Shown one piece after another: positions 24,235 to 32,662 of a stretch of 64,000 bases of DNA; positions within the stretch are counted from its first letter, which is position 1, and every line of letters begins with the position of its first letter. Under the pieces are notes generated by a model that ran no database searches, had not been told where the DNA came from, and worked only from the letters and a program-made list of their open reading frames with translations. This DNA is from Pseudoalteromonas luteoviolacea H33-S. Lineage in GTDB: Bacteria > Pseudomonadota > Gammaproteobacteria > Enterobacterales > Alteromonadaceae. The stretch covers positions 1 to 64,000 of the forward strand of contig NZ_AUXY01000053.1 of NCBI RefSeq assembly GCF_001625695.1, given 5' to 3'. The translations under genes and the position numbers were made by a program.

Positions 24235-25404
24235 ATGAAAAAGTTAGGTTTTACACTCAGTGCTGTGGCCCTTGCCCTTGTTTTAAGTGGATGTGGTCAA
24301 TCCAATGCACAGCAAGGACAACAGCCGCCACCTTTAACCATTGACGTAGCAAGCGTTGAGCTTGAACAAGTTCAATCTTGGCACACATTTACCACGCGTT
24401 TAGAAGCGCCTGAACGCGTTTTACTTAAGCCGCGTGTATCCGGTCAAATTGAACGTATGGCATTCACCGAAGGTGAGCGCGTCAATAAAGGTCAGTTATT
24501 ATTTAGCCTTGATCCAAGACCTTTCCAAGCTCAGATTGATACTTTAAACGCCCAGTTAAAAAGTGCTGAGGCAAGCTTAGAGCAAGCACGAGGTGAAGCA
24601 GAGCGTGCAAATCGTTTGGTTGCACAAAATGCCATTTCAACAGAAGAGGCAGAGCAGCGCAGTGCAACCCTTCGCAGTGCGATTGCAAACAAAAATGCCA
24701 TTGAGGCACGTCTGCAAAACGCGCAGTTAGATTTAGAGTTTAGCCAAGTATCCGCGCCTATCAGCGGCACTATTTCTCGCGCGGTTGTCACCACAGGTAA
24801 CTATGTTAAAGCGGGTGAAACTGAGCTAACGACCATTGTTTCTGACGATGAAATTTACGCGTATTTTGATGTGGATGAGCGCACATGGAGCCGCCAATTT
24901 GCTGGTGTCTCTGTACAAGATCAGATCACAGTACAGCTTCAGCGCTTAGGCGAAACCAAGCAAGTAGCGGGTAAGCTTGATTTTATCGATAACGAAATTA
25001 ATCCCAACACTGGCACATTACGAGTGCGTGCAGTATTTGATGCACAGCAGCATCACTTAAAGCCGGGCGCATTTGCTCGCGTTTCAATCGGTGCACAAAA
25101 TGCACAGCAAATGGCCATTGTGCCTGAGCGTGCAATTGGTACAGATCTTAAAAACCGTTTTGTCCTGACCATCGACGAAAACAATGTCTTGCAGTACAGA
25201 TTAGTTGAACTTGGCGAGCGTTACGGTGCGTTTCGTGCCATTAAGTCGGGCTTAGAAGAGGGCGATCGCATTGCTGTTAATGGTCCTGCGCGTGTCGGCC
25301 CAGGTATGCCAATTACCCCGAATTCTGTCAGTTTAGCCTTTGAAAATACTCAGTTTGTTTTAAAACAGTCTGACTCTTCTTTATTACTCAGTGCGGCAAA
25401 CTAA
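24235..25404 (+). CDS. RND efflux periplasmic adaptor (MexE-like), lipoprotein
   Basis: 389 aa. Lipobox LVLSGC puts the lipidated residue at Cys20. The usual adaptor layout follows: half lipoyl motif (RVSGQIERMAFTEGERVNKGQLLF), coiled-coil hairpin about 95-170 (Gln/Ala/Glu-rich), second half lipoyl (APISGTISRAVVTTGNYVKAGE), beta-barrel and membrane-proximal domain. It links the inner-membrane pump to the outer-membrane channel. It is the first gene of a four-gene operon, 9 nt before the pump gene, and probably regulated by the divergent LysR. Confidence 0.95.
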   Translation: MKKLGFTLSAVALALVLSGCGQSNAQQGQQPPPLTIDVASVELEQVQSWHTFTTRLEAPERVLLKPRVSGQIERMAFTEGERVNKGQLLFSLDPRPFQAQIDTLNAQLKSAEASLEQARGEAERANRLVAQNAISTEEAEQRSATLRSAIANKNAIEARLQNAQLDLEFSQVSAPISGTISRAVVTTGNYVKAGETELTTIVSDDEIYAYFDVDERTWSRQFAGVSVQDQITVQLQRLGETKQVAGKLDFIDNEINPNTGTLRVRAVFDAQQHHLKPGAFARVSIGAQNAQQMAIVPERAIGTDLKNRFVLTIDENNVLQYRLVELGERYGAFRAIKSGLEEGDRIAVNGPARVGPGMPITPNSVSLAFENTQFVLKQSDSSLLLSAAN

Positions 25405-25413
25405 GAGAGCGTT

Positions 25414-28400
25414 ATGAAATTTTCCCACTTTTTTATCAATAGGCCCATTTTTGCGGCCATGCTGTCGATGATTTTTATCATCACAGGTGCTATCTCATTG
25501 TTTCAACTGCCGGTCAGTGAATACCCAGAAGTTGTGCCGCCTACAGTTGTTGTTAACGCAACATACCCAGGTGCTAACCCAAAAGTCATTGCAGAGACTG
25601 TGGCAACGCCACTTGAGCAAGAGCTCAATGGTCTTGAGAATATGTTGTATCACGGCTCGCAAGCTACCAGTGACGGGCGTTTAACCTTGACTGTCACGTT
25701 TGCACTAGGTACTGATCTTGACCAAGCGCAGGTACAGGTACAAAACCGTGTGAACAATGCATTACCGCGTTTACCGCAAGAGGTACAGCGCCTAGGTGTC
25801 ACTGCTCAAAAGTCATCACCCAACCTTGCATTGGTTGTGCACTTGGTATCACCCAATGGTGAGCAAGATACTGCTTACATGGCAAACTACGCTGACTTAT
25901 ACATCAAAGATGAGCTAAAGCGCCTACCGGGTGTGGGTGACTTGCAGCTATTTGGTGGTGCAAAGTACTCAATGCGTGTTTGGCTAGACCCAGACGCTTT
26001 GGCTGCACGTAACTTAACGGCCTCTGATGTGGTTAATGCACTGCGTACGCAAAACCAACAAGTTGCAGCAGGTTCATTGGGCGCACAGCCAACACCTGAA
26101 GAAAACCAATTTCAAATTTTGTTAAATGTAAAAGGCCGTTTAGAGAGCATTGAAGAGTTTGAAAGTGTGATCATTAAAGTGGGCGACAATGGCGCACTGA
26201 CACGCTTGAAAGACATTGCTCGAGTTGAACTTGGCCAAGAAAACTATGCACTGCGTGCAATGCTTGATAACCAGCCAGCCCTTGCAATGCCGATTTTCCA
26301 GCGTCCGGGCACCAACGCCATTGAATTATCTGATGATGTGCGTGAAACCATGGCACGTCTTGAGAAAACATTCCCAGCGGGCATGACTTATGAAATCGCT
26401 TACGACCCAACTGTTTTTGTTCGCGGTTCAATCGACGCGGTTATCATGACCTTAATGGAAGCAATTCTATTGGTAGTTGTAGTGGTTGTGGTGTTCTTGC
26501 AAACATGGCGCGCCTCTATTATTCCATTGATTGCGGTACCGGTATCTTTGATTGGTACGTTTGCCGTGATGCAAATGTTAGGTGTTTCAATTAATACCTT
26601 ATCTTTATTTGGTCTAGTGCTCGCAATCGGTATTGTTGTGGATGATGCCATCGTGGTTGTGGAAAACGTAGAGCGTAATATTGCAGATGGCCACAGTCCA
26701 TACGAAGCCACTAAAATTGCCATGACGGAAGTGACTGGCCCAATTATCGCGATTGCATTTGTACTGTGCGCAGTATTCATTCCAACGGCATTTATTACGG
26801 GCTTATCGGGTCAGTTCTACAAGCAATTTGCGCTTACAATTACGATTTCGACGCTGATCTCAGCATTTAACTCACTGACGTTGTCACCTGCGCTATCCGC
26901 TATTTTATTAAAATCGCACGATGCGCCAAAAGACAGATTAACACGCATGCTTGATAAGCTATTTGGTGCATGGTTATTTAAGCCATTCAACCGTTTATTT
27001 GATAAAGGTGCAAAAGGCTACGAAGCCATCGTTAAAAAGCTTATCCGTATGAGTGTGGTTGTTGGTGTGGTTTATCTTGCACTTGTTGGCTCAACCATTG
27101 GTTTGTTCCAGTCTGTACCGGGCGGCTTTATTCCACAGCAGGACAAGCAATACCTGGTTGCCGTTGCGCAATTACCAGATGCAGCAAGCTTAGACCGCAC
27201 TGAAGAAGTCATTAAACAGATGCAAGAAATTGCACTGCAAGTGCCGGGTGTTGCACACACGGTTGCATTCCCAGGCTTATCTGTAAACGGATTTACTAAT
27301 AGCACCAACAGCGGCATTGTGTTTACGCCACTGGATGACTTTGCAGACAGAAACGACCCAAGCTTGTCAGCGCAGGCAATTGCGATGCAGCTGAATATGC
27401 GCTTTGCAGCCATTGATGAGGCATTTGTTGCGGTATTTCCACCGCCGCCAATTTTAGGCTTGGGCACAACCGGTGGTTTTAAACTGCAAATTCAAGATAG
27501 AGGCAACCAAGGGTTTGAAGCATTGTTTGCAGCGTTACAATCGACCATAGGTGCGGCGCAGCAAGATCCAGCACTGACCGGCCTTTACTCCAGCTTTAGA
27601 GTACAGGTTCCGCAAATGGACATTAATATCGACCGCGAGCAGGCGCTCATCCAAGGTATTCCATTACAGGAAGTATTTGATGCTTTACAAGTATATTTAG
27701 GCTCTGTTTATGTCAATGACTTCAACTTATTTGGCCGCACTTACCAAGTGAAAGCGCAAGCTGATGCTGAATTTAGAGCGAAAAAAGAGCAAATTAATAA
27801 CCTGAAAGTGCGTAATGCCGCGGGCAACATGGTGCCATTAGGTTCAGTTGTTACCGTTGAAGCAACCACTGGCCCTGATCGTGTGATGCACTATAACGGT
27901 TATGTGACAGCAGAGCTAAACGGCAGCCCTGCGCCGGGTTACAGCTCAGATCAAGCGCAGCAAGCCATTGAAAAAGTACTGGCAAATACCTTACCTGAAG
28001 GCATGGCGTACGAGTGGACTGAAGTCACGTACCAGCAGATTTTGGCAGGTAATACCATGGTGTATGTGTTCCCATTGGTTGTGGTTTTAGTCTTTATGGT
28101 ACTGGCAGCGCAGTACGAGAGCTTGCGTTTACCACTGGCGATTATTTTAATCGTACCAATGACGATATTCTCGGCACTTGCTGGTGTGTATATGCTAGGT
28201 GGTGACAACAATATCTTTACGCAAATTGCTTTGATTGTATTGGTGGCATTGGCATCGAAAAACGCCATCTTGATGGTAGAGTTTGCCAGAGACAAGCACG
28301 TACAAGGTGCGACACATTTAGAGGCCATAATTGAAGCATGTCGACTAAGATTACGTCCAATTTTAATGACCTCAATCGCGTTTACCGCAGGTGTTATCCC

Positions 28401-28542
28401 GCTGGTATTAGCATCAGGCGCGGGTGCAGAAATGCGTCAAGCCATGGGTAACGCAGTATTTTTCGGCATGATAGGGGTAACCGTGTTTGGCTTACTATTT
28501 ACACCTGTATTTTATCGTCTAGTAACGCCAAAGGAGCAATAA
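25414..28542 (+). CDS. RND multidrug efflux permease (AcrB/MexF type)
   Basis: 1042 aa, the standard HAE1 RND length. Twelve membrane segments and two large periplasmic loops are visible. TM4 carries the proton-relay Asp pair in GIVVDDAIVVVENVERN, and TM10 carries the conserved Lys in LASKNAILMVEFAR. Loop motifs such as FQRPGTNAIE and PVSEYPEVVPPTVVV match the MexF/AcrF group. As part of a tripartite pump it exports drugs, solvents or metabolites, driven by the proton gradient. The outer-membrane gene starts 2 nt after its stop. Confidence 0.96.
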   Translation: MKFSHFFINRPIFAAMLSMIFIITGAISLFQLPVSEYPEVVPPTVVVNATYPGANPKVIAETVATPLEQELNGLENMLYHGSQATSDGRLTLTVTFALGTDLDQAQVQVQNRVNNALPRLPQEVQRLGVTAQKSSPNLALVVHLVSPNGEQDTAYMANYADLYIKDELKRLPGVGDLQLFGGAKYSMRVWLDPDALAARNLTASDVVNALRTQNQQVAAGSLGAQPTPEENQFQILLNVKGRLESIEEFESVIIKVGDNGALTRLKDIARVELGQENYALRAMLDNQPALAMPIFQRPGTNAIELSDDVRETMARLEKTFPAGMTYEIAYDPTVFVRGSIDAVIMTLMEAILLVVVVVVVFLQTWRASIIPLIAVPVSLIGTFAVMQMLGVSINTLSLFGLVLAIGIVVDDAIVVVENVERNIADGHSPYEATKIAMTEVTGPIIAIAFVLCAVFIPTAFITGLSGQFYKQFALTITISTLISAFNSLTLSPALSAILLKSHDAPKDRLTRMLDKLFGAWLFKPFNRLFDKGAKGYEAIVKKLIRMSVVVGVVYLALVGSTIGLFQSVPGGFIPQQDKQYLVAVAQLPDAASLDRTEEVIKQMQEIALQVPGVAHTVAFPGLSVNGFTNSTNSGIVFTPLDDFADRNDPSLSAQAIAMQLNMRFAAIDEAFVAVFPPPPILGLGTTGGFKLQIQDRGNQGFEALFAALQSTIGAAQQDPALTGLYSSFRVQVPQMDINIDREQALIQGIPLQEVFDALQVYLGSVYVNDFNLFGRTYQVKAQADAEFRAKKEQINNLKVRNAAGNMVPLGSVVTVEATTGPDRVMHYNGYVTAELNGSPAPGYSSDQAQQAIEKVLANTLPEGMAYEWTEVTYQQILAGNTMVYVFPLVVVLVFMVLAAQYESLRLPLAIILIVPMTIFSALAGVYMLGGDNNIFTQIALIVLVALASKNAILMVEFARDKHVQGATHLEAIIEACRLRLRPILMTSIAFTAGVIPLVLASGAGAEMRQAMGNAVFFGMIGVTVFGLLFTPVFYRLVTPKEQ

Positions 28543-28544
28543 AC

Positions 28545-29963
28545 ATGCGCATTATTAAACTGTCTATTTTAAGTCTGACTGTTGCTGCAATGGTAGGATG
28601 TACAAGCACCTCCTACGAGCAAGATGTGGTTGCAAGTCAGCAGGCATTTAACTCGCAAGTTGACGGCACAGCGGTACTCAACACAGTGACGCGCTCGGAT
28701 GAAGCCAATTGGTGGCAGCAACTTGAAGACACGCACTTAAATCAGTTGGTGGTGGATGTGATGTCTGCCAACCAAAACCTCAAAGCCTCTGCAGCGCGTT
28801 TGCGCGCTGCAATGGCGGGGCTAAGTGAAGCTCAGCGCGCTCGCTTACCACAAGGTAATATTAATCTTGTTGGCCAGCGCGGTACCACAGTACTTACTAA
28901 TGGCATGCAAGGCCCAATTAATGAATCACTAAATAGTGGCGGTGCATTAACATGGGATGTGGATTTATCGGGTCGTATTGCCAAGTTGGCGGATGCAGCC
29001 GCATCCGCAGCAGAGGCGCAGCAAGGCCAGTATCAAGCTCTGGCAGGAGAGCTAGTCACAACGACCATACAGAGTTACCTGCAATGGCAGGCGCTGAAGC
29101 AAACTCAGGCCTTGACTCAAGCGCAACTGACAGCACTTGAAGAATCCATAGCCATTATTGAGATCCGTGTTAAAGAAGGCGTGGCAACAGAGCTGGAGCT
29201 TAATCGCACCAAGTCGCAATATTTTGAGCACAAGCAACGCTTACCGCACATTGCCACAGAACTGGCTCAAGTTGAGCAGACATTGGCAGTGTTGACCAAC
29301 AAGTCGACTGATAAACTAGGTTTGCATGCATTAGAGCAGAGCCGCTATGAAGCGTTAGCGATTGCCGTTAACGTAAACTCGGCATCAGATGCATTGCTGC
29401 AACGCGGTGATGTACAAAGTGCAATTGCCAAGCTTAAACAGCAAAGCTACCTGTCGCAAAGTGCAGAGCGAGCGCTATATCCAGACATTAGTTTTTCGGC
29501 ATTTGCTGGGGTGCTCAACCCAACTGGGGTTAATTTTAATGATACCCAATCTAGCTGGCAGGTTGCCCCCACGTTGAGCTGGTCTTTGTTTAGCTACCCA
29601 CAATTATTGGCACAGTTAGACAGGCAAGCGGCGCTGAGCGAGGCGAGTTACTATGACTACCGTCAAACCTTAACCCATGTTTTGGCACAGGCTGAGTATT
29701 CATTACGTGCCTTGTCACAAGCTAAAGTGCAAGTAAATTATGCACATGAGCAAGTGATTGCAGCCGAAAGTGCTTATCAGCAAGCAACCGCAGGATATAA
29801 AGAGGGGCAATTGGGCTATCTTGAGTTGTTGGATGCGCGACAAGATGTTTTAATAGCGCAACAATCGCAAATGGCCATGAGAAATATGCTACTTAGCTCG
29901 TCGGTAAGTGTATATGGTGAACTAAACGGACAATGGTCTAAGGCTTTGGTTGCAAGTATTTAA
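28545..29963 (+). CDS. Outer-membrane efflux channel (NodT/OprM type), lipoprotein
   Basis: 472 aa. Lipobox VAAMVGC gives lipidated Cys19. Two OEP (TolC-like) repeats follow: about 60-245 and 270-460, with long Ala/Gln/Glu-rich helices and the typical WWQQLEDTHLNQLV start and TAGYKEGQLGYLELLDARQDVL end. It forms the trimeric outer-membrane duct of the pump encoded just upstream. Confidence 0.95.
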   Translation: MRIIKLSILSLTVAAMVGCTSTSYEQDVVASQQAFNSQVDGTAVLNTVTRSDEANWWQQLEDTHLNQLVVDVMSANQNLKASAARLRAAMAGLSEAQRARLPQGNINLVGQRGTTVLTNGMQGPINESLNSGGALTWDVDLSGRIAKLADAAASAAEAQQGQYQALAGELVTTTIQSYLQWQALKQTQALTQAQLTALEESIAIIEIRVKEGVATELELNRTKSQYFEHKQRLPHIATELAQVEQTLAVLTNKSTDKLGLHALEQSRYEALAIAVNVNSASDALLQRGDVQSAIAKLKQQSYLSQSAERALYPDISFSAFAGVLNPTGVNFNDTQSSWQVAPTLSWSLFSYPQLLAQLDRQAALSEASYYDYRQTLTHVLAQAEYSLRALSQAKVQVNYAHEQVIAAESAYQQATAGYKEGQLGYLELLDARQDVLIAQQSQMAMRNMLLSSSVSVYGELNGQWSKALVASI

Positions 29964-30001
29964 TACTTGCAACAGCGCCACTTTTGGAGATACAACATAC
30001 T

Positions 30002-31009
30002 ATGTCTATTGAAAACACGAAGATGAAAGCCCTTGAATTACGTTCGCACGGGCTCGACTTTGACTTAGTAATGAGCGAACACGCCATGCCTGAGCCAGGC
30101 AGTAATGAATTACTTGTGGCCATTGAATATGTTGCGCTCAATCACTTAGATGCAAAAATGGCAAGAGATGGGTTTAGCCAATGGGAATACCCGCATATAT
30201 TGGGGTTGGATGCCGTTGGTACAGTGATCCAAGCTGGTAAAGGGGTATTTCCAAAAGCGGGCACCCGAGTGTTGTTTAATGCGAACTTGGCACAAAAAGG
30301 CATGTTAAAAGAGTTTGCGGTGGTACCCAATCACGCAGTTTCTGAATTGCCAGCCGATATTAGCCCAGAAGTGGCGGTGATCTTACCGAATGCTGGTATG
30401 GCTGCTTTACTCGCCATTGAAAAGTTAAAGTTACAAGAGGGTGACTCTCTCGCCATCAATAGCGCACAGGGTGCCGTGTCGCATTTTGCCATTCAATACG
30501 CAAAGCAAAAGGGCGCGCAAGTCTTTGCTTTTGCACAAAAAGAGCATCATAAACGACTGCGTAAGTTAGGCGCTGACTTTGCTTTTGACTGTGAGTCAGA
30601 AAACGTGTGCGACCAAATTAAGCGCGAGATTGGCCCTGAGGGTTTTGATTGCATTTTAAACACCTCTGGCGGCGACTCGTTTGTGACAGACTTAGAACAT
30701 TTACGTTTTTGTGGCCGCATAGCCTGTTTGAATGGGTTTAGTGAAATCCCTCAAGAGCTGTTGTTTGAGAAGTCGCCAAACATTGGTGTTGTGTCAATTG
30801 GTGGTGCTTGGCTAGCAAATAACCTCTGTGCACAGCAGCACTTATGCTTTATGGGGCAAAAGCTCCTAGCTGATGTGAAATCAGGTCAGATCAAAGTACC
30901 TGATATAGAACTCATTGAATTTAGCGCGCAGGCCGTGAAGGATACTTTATCCTGCTTGCTCACCGCGTCGTGTCAAAAGCGGCCAGTGATTAAAATCGAA
31001 CACGTATAA
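30002..31009 (+). CDS. Zinc-type alcohol dehydrogenase / quinone oxidoreductase family protein
   Basis: About 335 aa. GroES-like N-terminal domain (EYVALNHLDAKMARDG, HILGLDAVGTVIQAGKGV) and Rossmann domain (INSAQGAVSHFAIQYAKQKGAQVFAFA). No catalytic zinc cluster is seen, so it belongs with the QOR-type reductases that reduce quinones or enals with NADPH. I choose ATG 30002, with GGAG about 12 nt upstream, over the TTG at 29984. It follows the efflux channel gene by 38 nt and probably shares its transcript, suggesting it detoxifies what the pump exports (inference). A strong bidirectional terminator follows. Confidence 0.85.
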   Translation: MSIENTKMKALELRSHGLDFDLVMSEHAMPEPGSNELLVAIEYVALNHLDAKMARDGFSQWEYPHILGLDAVGTVIQAGKGVFPKAGTRVLFNANLAQKGMLKEFAVVPNHAVSELPADISPEVAVILPNAGMAALLAIEKLKLQEGDSLAINSAQGAVSHFAIQYAKQKGAQVFAFAQKEHHKRLRKLGADFAFDCESENVCDQIKREIGPEGFDCILNTSGGDSFVTDLEHLRFCGRIACLNGFSEIPQELLFEKSPNIGVVSIGGAWLANNLCAQQHLCFMGQKLLADVKSGQIKVPDIELIEFSAQAVKDTLSCLLTASCQKRPVIKIEHV

Positions 31010-31010
31010 A

Positions 31011-31040
31011 AAAAGCCACAACCTAGGTTGTGGCTTTTTT
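31011..31040. terminator. Bidirectional intrinsic terminator
   Basis: A perfect 28-nt palindrome (31011-31024 with 31025-31038) with an AAAGCCACAACC arm and T tracts on both strands. It lies between the convergent oxidoreductase and PagL-like genes and serves both. Confidence 0.9.
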
Positions 31041-31045
31041 TATGC

Positions 31046-31567
31046 TTAAAATTTGGATGAGTAAGAAAGAGATAAAAAGTCCAAGCCCGGGTTTGGGCTT
31101 TTAAAGCCAGCATTAGAATAATGAATATATCGCATCGCGATATTGGCTTCTCCTAAGTTGTAAACGAGCCCTAATCGGTCTTCAAACTGGTAATGGGTAC
31201 TGACGTTTTTTCCTGCAAACTCAGTATCTTCAAGTAGTGCCAAGCCAATGCCAAACTCGATAGACAAAGGTCTGTTATAGAGTGTCATGACTGGGTATCG
31301 GAGCACCGGAGATACAGCTAAGACAAAGTTTTGGTCGTACTTGCCGCTGTCACCAAAACGCCAAAAGTTGACGCTTGACTCGAAATACATATCAACATGA
31401 TGCCAATTGTCGGGCAGCCATGATTTTGTATGGTACTGATAAGCAAGCTTTACGCCCCGTACATCTCCTTCTCCATGAATATAATGTACTCCGTAACCAT
31501 GAGGCGAGCTAGCCAAGGCTGACCCCGACATAACCAAAGATAAAAGTAAGCCTGATAAGTGTTTCAT
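31046..31567 (-). CDS. PagL-like lipid A 3-O-deacylase (acyloxyacyl hydrolase family)
   Basis: 173 aa. Signal peptide 1-19 (ends ALA) and alternating hydrophobic strands of an 8-stranded outer-membrane barrel ending in an aromatic residue (SYSSKF). The C-terminal IHYSNAG carries the PagL His-Ser catalytic pair, and the following NPGLDFLSLSY matches the family ending. PagL enzymes remove the acyl chain at position 3 of lipid A in the outer leaflet. It is shorter than or equal to usual size and complete. It is monocistronic, with a shared terminator downstream. Confidence 0.82.
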   Translation of the reverse strand: MKHLSGLLLSLVMSGSALASSPHGYGVHYIHGEGDVRGVKLAYQYHTKSWLPDNWHHVDMYFESSVNFWRFGDSGKYDQNFVLAVSPVLRYPVMTLYNRPLSIEFGIGLALLEDTEFAGKNVSTHYQFEDRLGLVYNLGEANIAMRYIHYSNAGFKSPNPGLDFLSLSYSSKF

Positions 31568-31808
31568 AACGCGTGGTTCAATAGAGAATTTGCGTTATTG
31601 TGCGCGTTATTTTTATGTCTAAATAGAAACTAAAAAGCAATTTATTGGTGCTGATTTGGCATCATTAATATAAGTGTTTGGTTTTTCTGTTAATTATTAA
31701 TTTGTGCATTATTGGCATCAATCAATTGCTATTTTGTTGACTTTTTTAACTGTAAAGGAGGTGTACACTTACCTTAATCGCACCTTAACAACAAAAGAGA
31801 GCAACACA

Positions 31809-32444
31809 ATGCGCACTTGGTTTTTAGCATTTGCCTTAATAGCAGTATTGATATTCGGCCTAAGTTTTTCTGCACACGGTCAGAGTGATAATCAAACAGC
31901 TAGTCAGCTAGATGTATTAGCACAAGACTTGAGCTTACAGTTTAAACAAGCCACTGAGCAACTGGCTCTGTTGCCTGTCAACGAACGAGATATGTTTGCC
32001 ATGCAAGTCGTTAATGCACAGCTTGCACCGCATTTAGACTTGGAGTTTTCTTCTTTAAAATTACTAGGTAAGCATGTTCGCGGTTTAGATAGACAGCAAA
32101 CCGCTGAGTTTACAAGGCTGATTGAGTCACAACTAGTAAATATGTATGCCCAAGTGCTGGTGGAATATAAAGGCGCTGATGTGTCGTTGCAGTCTTTACA
32201 AACTAATCAGGGCCGAAAGTTTGCAGAGGCGGCCATTGATATCAATAAGCCCAATAGCGAACACTCGCAACTTATCTTTAAGTTTAAACAAGATACGCAA
32301 GGTCAGTGGCGCGTATATGATGTGATCTCTCGCCATGTTTCGCAGTTAAGTGTTAAGCGTCAAAGCTTGGTATTAAAAATCAGTGAAATTGGTTTTGAGC
32401 AGTTAAATCATGAGCTAAGACAAGCACAAGCAAATAATATTTAA
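31809..32444 (+). CDS. MlaC/Ttg2D-like phospholipid-binding periplasmic protein
   Basis: 211 aa from ATG 31809, chosen since it gives a good signal peptide (ends SAHG) while the longer frame from 31704 does not. The body shows the Ttg2/MlaC pattern: LGKHVRGLDRQQTAEFTRLIESQLVNMYAQVLVEY, then WRVYDVISRHVSQLSVKRQSL and a C-terminal helix. MlaC shuttles phospholipids between outer and inner membranes with an ABC transporter. No mlaA/B/D/E/F genes are nearby, so this is an orphan copy. A strong AAGGAGG at 31755 lies too far upstream to serve this ATG. Confidence 0.7.
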   Translation: MRTWFLAFALIAVLIFGLSFSAHGQSDNQTASQLDVLAQDLSLQFKQATEQLALLPVNERDMFAMQVVNAQLAPHLDLEFSSLKLLGKHVRGLDRQQTAEFTRLIESQLVNMYAQVLVEYKGADVSLQSLQTNQGRKFAEAAIDINKPNSEHSQLIFKFKQDTQGQWRVYDVISRHVSQLSVKRQSLVLKISEIGFEQLNHELRQAQANNI

Positions 32445-32662
32445 AAAGATTGTTGCACCTTAAAGGTTAACAAACCTGCGCAACAAGGTGTGCAGGCCTT
32501 ACGAATTAAGTAGTAGGGAAGCGTGGGTTTGAACAATTATTGCAAATGGGCAAATTGTCGGTTTTTTTGCCCTAGTTGCATCTCTATGAAAAGGTTTTTT
32601 TGTGCTTTACACTGCCAATCCATATAGGTTTTTTGGCAGTAAATTTACAAGGAAGCATTTTT

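Noticed and set aside
31011..31038. 28-nt palindrome as regulator binding site
   Set aside because: It lies between two convergent stop codons with T tracts on both strands, so a bidirectional terminator explains it.
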